Shown: positions 6,786 through 14,694 of the stretch, in pieces
Numbering within the stretch: the first letter of the stretch is position 1
How the letters are laid out: every line of letters starts with the position of its first letter
DNA from: Stenotrophomonas maltophilia
Lineage (GTDB): Bacteria; Pseudomonadota; Gammaproteobacteria; Xanthomonadales; Xanthomonadaceae
NCBI GenBank assembly: GCA_002387845.1
Contig: DGLB01000066.1
Location: forward strand, 38,879-61,419
Length of the DNA stretch: 22,541 bases
Direction of reading: 5' to 3'
The notes under the pieces: model-generated
Seen by the model: only the letters and a program-made list of their open reading frames with translations
What the model was told of the DNA's origin: nothing
Databases searched by the model: none
Translations under genes and position numbers: made by a program

Positions 6786-6873
6786 TTTTCGCGGTGAGGC
6801 GTGAAGCAGCCGGGCAAGCCCGGCTCTACTTTTCGCGGTGAGGCGTGAGGCAGCCGGGCAAGCCCGGCTCTAC
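6786..6873. repeat. Tandem 44-bp duplication carrying two REP elements
   Basis: Two 44-bp units (6786-6829 and 6830-6873) differ at a single base. Each is a TTTTCGCGGTGAGGCGTGA spacer followed by a minus-strand GTAG REP (6808-6829 and 6852-6873). The second REP touches the stop codon of the diflavin reductase directly. The palindromes probably act as bidirectional terminators or mRNA stabilisers for the convergent fnr and reductase transcripts. Confidence 0.9.
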
Positions 6874-8385
6874 TCAATACAGCTCGCAGTGCAGCCGGCC
6901 CTGTTCATGCAGCTGCCTCCAGGTAGCCGTACCCAACTGGTTGATGGCCTGCTGCAATGCACCGTCCAGATGTCGCTTGTTGCCGCACAGGTACAGGTGT
7001 GCACCGCGCTCGATCAGGTCGACCACCGCGTCGGCCTGGTCAGCCAATGCGTGCTGCACGTAGTATTTTTCACTGCCGTCGCGTGAGAACGCGGTGTGCA
7101 ACCGGGTGATCCAGCCTTGTTCCTGCCAGGCCTGCAACTGCGGCTGGTACAGAAAGTCCTGGGCACGGTGTTTCTCACCAAACACCATATGCACTTCGCG
7201 CGGTGTTCCGGCATTGGCCAGTTCCTGCACCAGTCCCATCAGGGGCGCGATGCCCGTCCCGGTGCCGACCATCAGCAAGGGGGCCGCGCTGTCGGCCGCC
7301 AGATGGAAGCCCGGATTGGAACGGCAATACACCTTCGCCGTTGCGTCGCCGTGCAGCAGACCGGACGTGGCGGTACCCACGCGCTCGCGCCCATTGCGCA
7401 GATAGCGCACCTCGCGGATGCACAGACTGACGCTGTCGCCGCCTGACGAGGCAATGGAGTAGGCGCGCGGCAGGCACGGCGACAGCTTCTCCAGCAGCGC
7501 GGCCAGCGGAACGTTGTCGGGGGTGGCGTGGTCGCTCAGCACGTCCAGCAGGTCGGCGCCGTGAAGATAGGCCTCCAACGCAGGGCGCTGGCTCGACTTC
7601 AGCAGGTCTTTCAGTGGCTCACTGCCGCTCATCCGGGCCAGGTCGCGCAGCAGCCCCTTGCCCAGTTGACGCAGTTCACGATGGCGCAGCAGTTCGGCCG
7701 CGGCAGGGTCGCCGTACCAGTCCGCCAGCGCCTGCAGCAATGCCGGGTCGTTGCGGGGTACGACATGCAGGGTGTCCCCGGCACGCCAGTGCATGCCGCT
7801 GCCGCGCAGGTCCAGCTGGACCTGCCACGCGGCGGGCTCACTGAGGCTGAGCCGCCGGCGTTCGATGACCGGTGCAGCGAACGCATCGTCGGCGCTGTAG
7901 GCGCTGACCTGCAGCTGCAGGTCGCGACCCGCATCCGGACTGCCGTTGAGTACCTCGCCCAGCACCGGTGCCCACTGCGCGAAGAAGCCTTCATAACCGG
8001 CATCGGCATCCACACGCTGCAGCAGCGGTTGTGCCTGCTTTGCGCCGAGCAGGGCATCGAGTGCCTTGGTGAAGCCGCAGAACCGGGGGTACCCGGTGTC
8101 GCCCAGGCCGAACACCGCATAGCGCAACCCGGGCAAGGAAGGGTGCTGGCGCAGCGCGTCGGCGAAGCGTTCGGCATTGGCCGGCGGCTCGCCGTCACCA
8201 AAGGAACTCGACACCGCCAGCAGCACGTCGCCCGACCCCAGCCCGGCAACGTCGATATCGTTGAAGGGCAGCACCTGTGGGGCGTGCGCGCTCAAGGCCG
8301 GAAACGTGCCCAAGCGCAGCGCCAGGGCACGCGCATTGCCGGACTCGGAGCCGTAGCCCACCAGTACGCGGCGGATCGGAGACAT
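6874..8385 (-). CDS. NADPH-dependent diflavin reductase (CysJ/CPR-like)
   Basis: 503-residue electron-transfer protein that should pass electrons from NADPH through FAD to FMN. Order: flavodoxin domain (about 5-145) with phosphate loop GSESGN (12-17) and the FMN-binding stretch FGLGDTGYPRFCGF; FAD domain with a connecting helical insert and RAYS (307-310) plus GTATSGLL; NADPH domain with GTGTGIAP (374-381), SRDGSEKYYVQ for the 2'-phosphate, LYLCGN, and a C-terminal aromatic Tyr503 stacking on FAD. It is about 100 residues shorter than CysJ, and no sulfite reductase hemoprotein gene is adjacent, so sulfite reduction is not supported. The gene starts 2 bp after the stop of a PAS-domain gene, so the PAS protein is the obvious candidate electron acceptor or partner. 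No signal peptide: cytoplasmic. Confidence 0.9.
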   Translation of the reverse strand: MSPIRRVLVGYGSESGNARALALRLGTFPALSAHAPQVLPFNDIDVAGLGSGDVLLAVSSSFGDGEPPANAERFADALRQHPSLPGLRYAVFGLGDTGYPRFCGFTKALDALLGAKQAQPLLQRVDADAGYEGFFAQWAPVLGEVLNGSPDAGRDLQLQVSAYSADDAFAAPVIERRRLSLSEPAAWQVQLDLRGSGMHWRAGDTLHVVPRNDPALLQALADWYGDPAAAELLRHRELRQLGKGLLRDLARMSGSEPLKDLLKSSQRPALEAYLHGADLLDVLSDHATPDNVPLAALLEKLSPCLPRAYSIASSGGDSVSLCIREVRYLRNGRERVGTATSGLLHGDATAKVYCRSNPGFHLAADSAAPLLMVGTGTGIAPLMGLVQELANAGTPREVHMVFGEKHRAQDFLYQPQLQAWQEQGWITRLHTAFSRDGSEKYYVQHALADQADAVVDLIERGAHLYLCGNKRHLDGALQQAINQLGTATWRQLHEQGRLHCELY

Positions 8386-8387
8386 GT

Positions 8388-8816
8388 TCAGGCCGCCTCG
8401 TAGAAGTCGTCGAACTTTTCCTTGCTGAACTCCACCGCATCGAAGTTCGTCATCAGGTCGTTCACCACACGGCGGACGCTGATGTAGCCATTGATCTGAC
8501 CCGCGTCGTCGAACAAGGGCTGCACCGTGGTGTCAACGACATACAGGACGCCACCCTTGCCGAGGTTGGGGACGATGCCGGTCCAGGTCTTTCCGGCCTT
8601 GATGGTGTCCCACATGTCCTTGTACACGGCCTTGGGCACATCCGGGTGACGCACCATGCTGTGCGGCTGGCCGATCAGTTCCTCGCGCTTGAAGCCGGTC
8701 AGGCTGCAGAACAGGTCATTGGCATAGGTGATGTTGCCCTGCAGATCGGTGGTGGAAATGACCATCACGTTCTGTACGGCATCAAGGAGCTGGGCAGTGC
8801 TGGGCTGGTACGACAT
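8388..8816 (-). CDS. Stand-alone Aer-like PAS domain protein
   Basis: 142-residue single-domain protein. Residues 15-115 are strikingly like the PAS domain of the E. coli aerotaxis receptor Aer: STTDLQ, ITYAND, the GQPHSMVRHPD block and DMW. Arg56, His57 and Asp59 correspond to the Aer residues needed for FAD binding, so non-covalent FAD and redox sensing are likely. Unlike Aer there is no membrane segment, HAMP, or methyl-accepting domain; a charged C-terminal tail (about 120-142) is all that follows. A good ribosome binding site (GAGGAA, 6 nt spacing) supports the start. It is first in a two-gene operon with the diflavin reductase. It could be a soluble flavin-based sensor, an electron carrier reduced by its neighbour, or a partner for a chemoreceptor or kinase elsewhere. 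Confidence 0.88.
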   Translation of the reverse strand: MSYQPSTAQLLDAVQNVMVISTTDLQGNITYANDLFCSLTGFKREELIGQPHSMVRHPDVPKAVYKDMWDTIKAGKTWTGIVPNLGKGGVLYVVDTTVQPLFDDAGQINGYISVRRVVNDLMTNFDAVEFSKEKFDDFYEAA

Positions 8817-8839
8817 CGGGTGTTCCTCATGGTGTGGGC

Positions 8840-8857
8840 GGTGGTCCCCGCACCACC
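8840..8857 (-). repeat. Small inverted repeat in the PAS gene leader
   Basis: GGTGGT / ACCACC with a 6-nt spacer, 24 bp upstream of the PAS gene start and just before its ribosome binding site. It could be a hairpin in the mRNA leader or an operator. Evidence is symmetry alone. Confidence 0.3.
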
Positions 8858-8885
8858 AGCATGCGCAGCCCAGCGGTTTCAGGGC

Positions 8886-8899
8886 ATGACATTGGTCAA
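8886..8899. promoter_or_regulatory. Anr/FNR-box-like site between PAS gene and antiporter
   Basis: ATGAC-ATTG-GTCAA fits the TTGAY-N4-RTCAA pattern at nine of ten positions and contains a perfect TGAC-N4-GTCA palindrome. It lies in the 217-bp divergent region, 70 bp from the PAS gene start and 135 bp from the antiporter start. A DNA-binding FNR with the correct recognition helix is encoded 2 kb away. No strong -10 is seen at the standard distance on either side, so which gene it controls is open. Confidence 0.5.
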
Positions 8900-8945
8900 G
8901 GCGGTGCCAGCTTGGGCTGCGGCACGGTGTCGCAGGGGCGCTACC

Positions 8946-8967
8946 GTAGTTTCCTGCGTAGAACTAC
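8946..8967. repeat. Inverted repeat upstream of the first antiporter
   Basis: GTAGTT (8946-8951) and AACTAC (8962-8967) form a perfect 6-bp inverted repeat with 10-bp spacer, so the arms repeat about every 1.5 helical turns. Possible operator for the antiporter gene 67 bp downstream; not matched to a known regulator. Confidence 0.3.
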
Positions 8968-9033
8968 TGACGCCGGGCGCGGAGGGTTCCTGCATGATCG
9001 GCAGGACGTCCTTGCTGAATACCGGTGGCTGCC

Positions 9034-10458
9034 ATGAATTCCACTGTCGTCAAGATGACGCGCGCCCAACTCACCGCCATGGTGGTGGGCGGCATGATCG
9101 GCGCGGGCATCTTCTCCCTGCCGCGCACCTTTGCCGGTGCGACCGGGCCACTGGGCGCGGTGGTGGCGTGGCTGATTGCCGGGCTGGGCATGTACACGCT
9201 GGCGCGGGTGTTCCAGATGCTGGCCGAACGCAAGCCCGCGCTGGATGCCGGCGTGTTCGCCTATGCCAAGGAAGGATTCGGCGACTACCCGGGCTTTCTG
9301 TCCGCCTTCGGTTACTGGATCGGCAGCTGCATCGGCAATGTCTCGTACTGGGTGCTGATCAAGTCCACGCTGGGCGCGTTCTTCCCGGTGTTTGGTGACG
9401 GCAACACGGTGGTCGCCATCCTGGTCGCTTCAATCGGCATCTGGCTGTTCCATTTCATGATCCTGCGCGGCGTGCAGCAGGCGGCGGCGATCAACAAGAT
9501 CGTCACCATTGCCAAGGTGATTCCGATCCTGGTGTTCCTGGCGATCATGGCGTTCGCCTTCAAGATGGACATGTTCCAGTTCAATTTCTATGGCGGTGAC
9601 CTCACCGGCAGCATATTCGAGCAGGTCCGCGCCACCATGCTGGTCACGGTGTTCGTGTTCCTGGGCATCGAAGGCGCAAGCGTCTACTCGCGCTACGCGA
9701 AGGACCGCTCCGACGTAGGTGCGGCAACCGTGACCGGCTTCCTGGTGGTGACCACGCTGATGGTGCTGGTCACCTTGCTGCCGTATGCGGTGATTCCGCG
9801 GGCGGATATTGCGGCCATGCGGCAGCCATCGATGGCCGCGTTGCTGGAGGCGGTGGTCGGGCACTGGGGCGCGGTGTTCGTCAGCGTGGGCCTGCTGGTC
9901 TCGGTGTTGGGCGCTTACCTGACCTGGTCGCTGATCTGCGCGGAGGTGTTGTCGGCCGCGGCGCGCACCCGCGACATGCCCAAGGTGTTCGCGCGTGAGA
10001 ACGCCAATGGGGTGCCGTCGGCCGCGCTGTGGGCCACCAACATCATCATCCAGCTGATCGTGATCAGTACCTACTGGTCGCGCGATGCTTTCTCGCTGAT
10101 GCTCAACCTGACCAGCGCGATGTCGCTGATTCCGTTCCTGCTGGTGGCCGCGTATGGCCTGCAGGTCACCCGCCGGGGCGAGACCTACGACGTGCGCCCG
10201 CAGGAGCGCAACCGCGATCTGATTCTGGCGATACTGGCGACGATCTACACCACGTTCCTGCTGTACGCAGGCGGGATCGAGTTCATCGTGCTGTCGGCGG
10301 TGCTGTATGCCCCCGGCAGCCTGCTGTACCTGTGGGCACGGCGGGAGCAGGGGGCGAAGGTGTTCAACAAGCCGTCCGACGTGGTGATTCTGGCGCTGGC
10401 GGTGATCGCGGCGGCCGTGGGCGTCTACTGGATCGCCACCGGCTACATCCAGATCTGA
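9034..10458 (+). CDS. ArcD-type arginine/ornithine antiporter (APC family)
   Basis: 474-residue inner-membrane transporter with about 12-13 hydrophobic helices. The TM1 substrate motif GGMIGAGIFSLP (19-30) and the TM6 GIEGAS motif with Glu213 place it in the basic amino acid/polyamine antiporter (APA) branch of the APC superfamily, which exchanges arginine for ornithine. The ATG at 9034 follows a modest GGTGG ribosome binding site; the in-frame GTG at 9025 is less likely. It starts a three-gene plus-strand operon with a paralog 27 bp downstream. The same window carries arginine deiminase, supporting arginine import with exchange of ornithine, citrulline or another product; exact substrates are inferred. 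Confidence 0.88.
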   Translation: MNSTVVKMTRAQLTAMVVGGMIGAGIFSLPRTFAGATGPLGAVVAWLIAGLGMYTLARVFQMLAERKPALDAGVFAYAKEGFGDYPGFLSAFGYWIGSCIGNVSYWVLIKSTLGAFFPVFGDGNTVVAILVASIGIWLFHFMILRGVQQAAAINKIVTIAKVIPILVFLAIMAFAFKMDMFQFNFYGGDLTGSIFEQVRATMLVTVFVFLGIEGASVYSRYAKDRSDVGAATVTGFLVVTTLMVLVTLLPYAVIPRADIAAMRQPSMAALLEAVVGHWGAVFVSVGLLVSVLGAYLTWSLICAEVLSAAARTRDMPKVFARENANGVPSAALWATNIIIQLIVISTYWSRDAFSLMLNLTSAMSLIPFLLVAAYGLQVTRRGETYDVRPQERNRDLILAILATIYTTFLLYAGGIEFIVLSAVLYAPGSLLYLWARREQGAKVFNKPSDVVILALAVIAAAVGVYWIATGYIQI

Positions 10459-10485
10459 CCGCGTGCACCGGTTGCTGCCACGGCG

Positions 10486-11913
10486 ATGAGTCCGCCCTCC
10501 GACCGCCGCACGTTGAGCCTGCTCGAGCTGACCGCGCTGGTGGTCGGTTCGATGATCGGGTCGGGGATCTTCGCGCTGCCGGCCGCATTCGCCACCCGGA
10601 CCGGCATCTACGGTGCCCTGCTGGCGTGGGCGATCGCCGGCACCGGCATGCTGATGCTGGCACTGGTGTTCCAGTCGTTGTCGCGGCTGAAGCCGGAACT
10701 GGACACGGGCATCTATGCCTATGCGCGGGCCGGTTTTGGTGACTTTGCCGGGCTGCTGTCGGCGGTAGGCTACTGGCTGGGCTGCTGCCTGGCCGATGTG
10801 GCGTGCCTGATCCTGATCAAGGCCACGCTCGGGCTGTTCTTCCCGGTGTTCGGCGACGGCAGCAACGCACTGTCAATCGTGTGTGCCTCGCTGCTGCTGT
10901 GGGGGTTCCACTTCCTGATCCTGCGTGGCATCAAGGAAGCCGCATTCCTGAACACCGTCGCCACGGTGGCCAAACTGGTGCCGCTGGCGGTGTTCGTGGT
11001 GTTCGTGGTGCAGGGCTTCCGCGCCGATGTGTTCGCACTGAACCTGTGGGGTGGGGACGCGCCCGGGGCGGACACTCTGCTGCGACAGGTGCGCGGAACG
11101 TTGCTGCTGACCGTGTTCGTCTTCGTCGGTATCGAAGGGGCCAGCGTTTACTCGCGGTACGCGCGCCGGCGCGCGGACGTGGGCATTGCCACGGTGGCCG
11201 GGTTCCTGGGCGTGCTGTGCCTGCTGGTGATGGTGACGGTGCTGTCCTACGGCATCCTGCTGCGTCCGGACCTGGCCGCGCTGCGTAATCCGTCGATGGC
11301 CGGGGTGATGGAGGCGGTGGCAGGACGCTGGGGCGCCGTGTTCATCAGCGTCGGGCTGCTGGTGTCGGTGCTGGGCAACTATCTGTCGTGGTCGTTGCTG
11401 GCAGCGGAGGTGCTGCATTCGGCAGCGCTCAACGACGCCATGCCGCGCGCACTGGCCGGTGAGAACCGGGCCGGGGTGCCGAGCACCGCATTATGGCTGA
11501 CCAATGGGGTGATCCAGCTGTTCCTGCTGGTGAGCTGGTTCGCCGAATACGCGTTCACCCTGGCCTTGATGATGACCAGCGCGATGACGCTGGTTCCGTA
11601 CCTGCTGGTGGCCGCGTATCAGTTGAAACTTGCGCTGGGCGGGCAGGGTGGGGGCGAGGCGGCATCCGCCGCCCGGATGCGCTGGATCGCCGGCGGCGCG
11701 ACGGTCTACACCGCGGCGATGCTACTGGCCGGGGGCAGCCGCTATCTGCTGCTGTCCAGTCTGCTGTATCTGCCCGGCGCGCTGCTGTTCTGGGCGTGGC
11801 AGCGGCACCGGGGCATTGCATTCCGTCCCGCCGAGACGCTGGTGCTCGGGCTGCTTGCCGGCATGGCAGCCGTGGCGCTGTTCGGTCTGGTCAGTGGGCG
11901 GTTGCAGCTGTGA
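10486..11913 (+). CDS. Second ArcD-type antiporter, tandem paralog
   Basis: 475-residue APC-family transporter, alignable end to end with the preceding gene: TM1 motif GSMIGSGIFALP (21-32), LDTGIYAYARAGFGDF, FFPVFGDG, GIEGASVYSRYA with Glu217, and GAVFISVGLLVSVLG. It has clearly diverged, and its C-terminal half is more alanine- and leucine-rich with a glycine-rich insert near residues 385-392. This points to an old tandem duplication with altered specificity, for example arginine/citrulline or agmatine exchange, which is inference. Its stop overlaps the GTG start of the following hydrolase, so the three genes form a translationally linked unit. Confidence 0.87.
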   Translation: MSPPSDRRTLSLLELTALVVGSMIGSGIFALPAAFATRTGIYGALLAWAIAGTGMLMLALVFQSLSRLKPELDTGIYAYARAGFGDFAGLLSAVGYWLGCCLADVACLILIKATLGLFFPVFGDGSNALSIVCASLLLWGFHFLILRGIKEAAFLNTVATVAKLVPLAVFVVFVVQGFRADVFALNLWGGDAPGADTLLRQVRGTLLLTVFVFVGIEGASVYSRYARRRADVGIATVAGFLGVLCLLVMVTVLSYGILLRPDLAALRNPSMAGVMEAVAGRWGAVFISVGLLVSVLGNYLSWSLLAAEVLHSAALNDAMPRALAGENRAGVPSTALWLTNGVIQLFLLVSWFAEYAFTLALMMTSAMTLVPYLLVAAYQLKLALGGQGGGEAASAARMRWIAGGATVYTAAMLLAGGSRYLLLSSLLYLPGALLFWAWQRHRGIAFRPAETLVLGLLAGMAAVALFGLVSGRLQL

Positions 11914-13625
11914 ACGTGCCGACGCGGCCACGGGTGCCCTCCTGGTTGCAGCACGCGGTTCGACCGTGGCGCGGCCCGTTATGCCGTACCGGAGAGGTGC
12001 TGGGTGCCTTGTGCTTCATGGCGTCATTGACCCCCAGCCTGGTGCCGCGTGGCTACATCGCGCAGGGCCTGCTGAGCGGTGTGTGTTTCTCGATGGGTTA
12101 TCTGCTGGGGGTGGGCCTGTCCGGTGGCTGGCGGTTGCTGCAGTTGCCGGAGCTGGGTCGGGGCCGGCTGCAGCGGGTACTGCGCGGGTTGCCCCTGGCC
12201 TGCCTGCTCGGCTGCGCGGTGCTGGTGTGGTGGGTGCGTCCGTGGCAGGACGCGGTGCGTGCGGTGATGGGGCTGGCTCCGATGGAGCAGGCCTATTCGC
12301 TGCGGCTGTTGCTGATCGCGCTGGTCACCTTCGCGGTGCTGTTGGCGGTGGGGCGGGCCTTTGCCTGGGTGGCGCGCCGCGTCGGCAGGGCCGCGCGCCG
12401 GCGCGTTCCGGCCCCCGTGGCCGGCGTCGTCGGCATCAGCGTGGCGGCGGTGCTGTTCTTCTTTCTGGCCAATGGTGTGCTGTTACGCGGCGCGCTGCAC
12501 CTGGCCGATGCGTCATTTCGCCAGGCCGATGCGCTGATTCCACCTGATCAGCGTGCCCCGACCGATGCGCTGCAGACCGGTGGACCGGGTTCCTGGGTGA
12601 GTTGGGAGCAGATGGGCCGCGCCGGCCGCGAGTTCGCCAGCGGTGGCCCCTCGGCTGAAGAGATAGCGTCGTTGATGGGCCGGCCGGCACTGCGCCCGCT
12701 GCGGGTTTACGTGGGCCTGCCTGCGGCGGACACGGCGCAGGCACGGGCGCGCCTGGCACTGCGCGAGCTGCAGCGGCAGGGCGGGTTCCAGCGCGGCACC
12801 CTGGTGGTGATCACCCCCACCGGCACCGGATGGGTCGATCCAGCCGCGGTGGACAGCCTGGAGGTGCTGCTGCGCGGTGACGTGGCCAGTGTGGCGGTGC
12901 AGTACTCGTATCTGTCCAGCCCGCTGTCGCTGCTGGTGGAGCCGGAGTATGGGCAGGAGAGCGCGCAGGCGCTGTTCGCGGAGATCTACGGCTACTGGCG
13001 CACCCTGCCGGAGCAGCAGCGGCCCCGCCTGTACGTGCACGGGTTGAGCCTGGGTGCCATGAACTCCGAGCGTTCGGTGAATCTCTTCGACATGATCGAT
13101 ACCCCCATCCACGGCGCGCTCTGGAGCGGACCGCCATTCGCCACGCGCTACTGGCGGCAAGCCACCGACAACCGGGTGGAAGGCTCGCCGGAATGGCGGC
13201 CGGTGTTCCGGGACAGCCGCAGCGTACGTTTCATGAACCAGGACGGCAGCGCGGTGCCGGCTGGCGCACCGTGGGGGCGCATGCGTGTGGTGTACCTGCA
13301 GTATGGAAGCGATGCGATCACGTTCTTCAGGGCGCAGGATGCGTGGCGCGAGCCGGAATGGATGGACGCACCCCGGGCCCCGGACGTCGCGCCCGCGGTG
13401 CGCTGGTATCCGCTGGTGAGCATGCTTCAGCTGGCGCTGGACATGCTGCTTGCCGACCGCACACCGATGGGGTACGGACATGTGTTCGCACCCGCGCACT
13501 ATGTGCTGGGTTGGCAGGCGGTGCTGGGGCTGGACGACATGGATGCCGACACGGTCGCGCGGCTGCAGCTGCAACTGGATGCGCGGCGGCGCGCGCAGCG
13601 CGATCAGACCGGGGGCGGTGGCTGA
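11910..13625 (+). CDS. Membrane-anchored alpha/beta hydrolase (Abhydrolase_9 type)
   Basis: 571-residue protein in two halves. Residues about 25-210 contain several hydrophobic helices (VLGALCFMASLTPSLVPRGY, CLLGCAVLVWWV, LLLIALVTFAVLL, VVGISVAAVLFFFLANG), like the N-terminal membrane region paired with Pfam Abhydrolase_9. The C-terminal half has the nucleophile elbow GLSLGAMNSE (Ser380) and WSGPPF. Substrate is unknown for the family. The GTG at 11910 overlaps the antiporter stop as GTGA, implying translational coupling; a second GTG at 11916 is also possible. The gene ends 22 bp inside the 3' end of the opposite-strand yqhA-like gene. Its placement in an arginine-transport operon has no clear explanation. 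Confidence 0.8.
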   Translation: MNVPTRPRVPSWLQHAVRPWRGPLCRTGEVLGALCFMASLTPSLVPRGYIAQGLLSGVCFSMGYLLGVGLSGGWRLLQLPELGRGRLQRVLRGLPLACLLGCAVLVWWVRPWQDAVRAVMGLAPMEQAYSLRLLLIALVTFAVLLAVGRAFAWVARRVGRAARRRVPAPVAGVVGISVAAVLFFFLANGVLLRGALHLADASFRQADALIPPDQRAPTDALQTGGPGSWVSWEQMGRAGREFASGGPSAEEIASLMGRPALRPLRVYVGLPAADTAQARARLALRELQRQGGFQRGTLVVITPTGTGWVDPAAVDSLEVLLRGDVASVAVQYSYLSSPLSLLVEPEYGQESAQALFAEIYGYWRTLPEQQRPRLYVHGLSLGAMNSERSVNLFDMIDTPIHGALWSGPPFATRYWRQATDNRVEGSPEWRPVFRDSRSVRFMNQDGSAVPAGAPWGRMRVVYLQYGSDAITFFRAQDAWREPEWMDAPRAPDVAPAVRWYPLVSMLQLALDMLLADRTPMGYGHVFAPAHYVLGWQAVLGLDDMDADTVARLQLQLDARRRAQRDQTGGGG

Positions 13626-14167
13626 GCCGGGGTGTCGCGGTGCGTGCCGGGCAGGCGCGCCAGGCGGTCGGTCACCGCCAGCACCACTGCTGACAGCAGC
13701 AGCACGCAGTGCAGGATGGCCATCCAGCGCAGCACCTCCGGATCCACCGGCTTGCCTTCTTCAAGCTTCATGAAAATGCGCAGCAGCGCGATTGCCGAAA
13801 TGGCGGTGATCGACCCCATCAGCTTCATCTTCATGCCGCTGAAGTCCACCGTGCCCATCCAGGCCGGGCGCCGCTCGTGGCCGGATTCGATGCGGGCGAC
13901 GAAGTTTTCGTAGCCGGCAAGGATCACGATCAGCAACAGGTTCGCGATGAGCGAGAGGTCGATCAGCGCCAGTGCCAGCAGCACCGCGTCCACCGGGCCT
14001 AACGAGGCTACCCGCCACAGGTGTTCGAACAGCTCGCGCAGGAACACCCACAGCAGCAGCAACAGCGCCACCACCAGCCCGAAGTAGAACGGCGCCATGA
14101 TCCAGCGGGCATCAAAGAGGCTGCGCGACATGGATCGGGCCAGCAGCCGACGCACCGCTCCCATCAT
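13604..14167 (-). CDS. YqhA/UPF0114 family inner-membrane protein
   Basis: 187-residue membrane protein with four predicted helices (about 22-47, 58-83, 113-131, 142-165). The FDARWIMAPFYFGL start, GYENFV and MGSITAISAIALLRIFM are characteristic of the UPF0114/YqhA (TIGR00645) family, function unknown. The ATG at 14167 overlaps the stop of the upstream lipoprotein gene (ATGA), with a GGAG site inside that gene; two later Met codons are possible starts. It is the last gene of a minus-strand set and has a proline-rich cytoplasmic tail. Confidence 0.83.
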   Translation of the reverse strand: MMGAVRRLLARSMSRSLFDARWIMAPFYFGLVVALLLLLWVFLRELFEHLWRVASLGPVDAVLLALALIDLSLIANLLLIVILAGYENFVARIESGHERRPAWMGTVDFSGMKMKLMGSITAISAIALLRIFMKLEEGKPVDPEVLRWMAILHCVLLLSAVVLAVTDRLARLPGTHRDTPAQPPPPV

Positions 14168-14679
14168 GGCTCCGATGTGGGCAGGTAGTCGCCGGGCCGG
14201 TCACTGATGTCCGGGCCGGTGTCCTCGACCACATCGGTGGGACGATCGGAATACACGGTTGCGCGCATTTCCCGCCGCGCGTCACGCAGGCCGGTGCCGT
14301 CAAGTGGGCGGATGCGGATGATGCGGCAGGATTGCGGCATGGCCACGCTGACCGTGCGTGGAATCACACTGTCCCAGCGCGCACTCACCGTGCCGAACGA
14401 ATTGGTGATCTGCACGGTGTGCGCGATCGACAGGCCCGGACACCGACCGCGCAGCTGCAGCAGGTGTCCGCGGCTCTGGCTGGTCCACACGGCCAGTGCC
14501 CGGTCGCCGAGCGGGGTCCATTGGGTATGGCGGACAAACCGGGTCAGCCGGAAGGAGGGCACAGGCGGGCCGGCGTGTTCGAAGTACAACGCAATGCGTT
14601 GGTCGGTGGTCATCGATGGCGAGGTCGAGCACCCGACCAGCGCCAAGGTCATGCCCGCCAGAAGCATCCGGATGCGCAT
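14164..14679 (-). CDS. Small lipoprotein, DUF6491-like
   Basis: 171-residue exported protein. A short signal peptide ends in the lipobox LVGC, with Cys17 as the lipidated residue. The mature part has the pattern WTPLGDRALAVWTS, a GRCPGL segment and a conserved-looking SCRIIRIRPLD near residue 117, resembling DUF6491 lipoproteins common in xanthomonads. Function unknown. GGAGG lies 8 nt before the ATG; the gene is 15 bp after the SlyB-like gene and overlaps the next by 4 bp, so all three are one operon. Confidence 0.75.
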   Translation of the reverse strand: MRIRMLLAGMTLALVGCSTSPSMTTDQRIALYFEHAGPPVPSFRLTRFVRHTQWTPLGDRALAVWTSQSRGHLLQLRGRCPGLSIAHTVQITNSFGTVSARWDSVIPRTVSVAMPQSCRIIRIRPLDGTGLRDARREMRATVYSDRPTDVVEDTGPDISDRPGDYLPTSEP

Positions 14680-14694
14680 GACCGTGGCCTCCGA

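Noticed and set aside
6874..8385. Assignment as CysJ of sulfite reductase
   Set aside because: About 100 residues shorter than CysJ and no cysI or cysH gene nearby; a general diflavin reductase is the safer call.
8895..8914. Sigma-54-like TGGCAC...TTGAC on the minus strand before the PAS gene
   Set aside because: The spacing between the GG and the downstream doublet is one base short and the essential GC is GA, so it does not fit a -24/-12 promoter.
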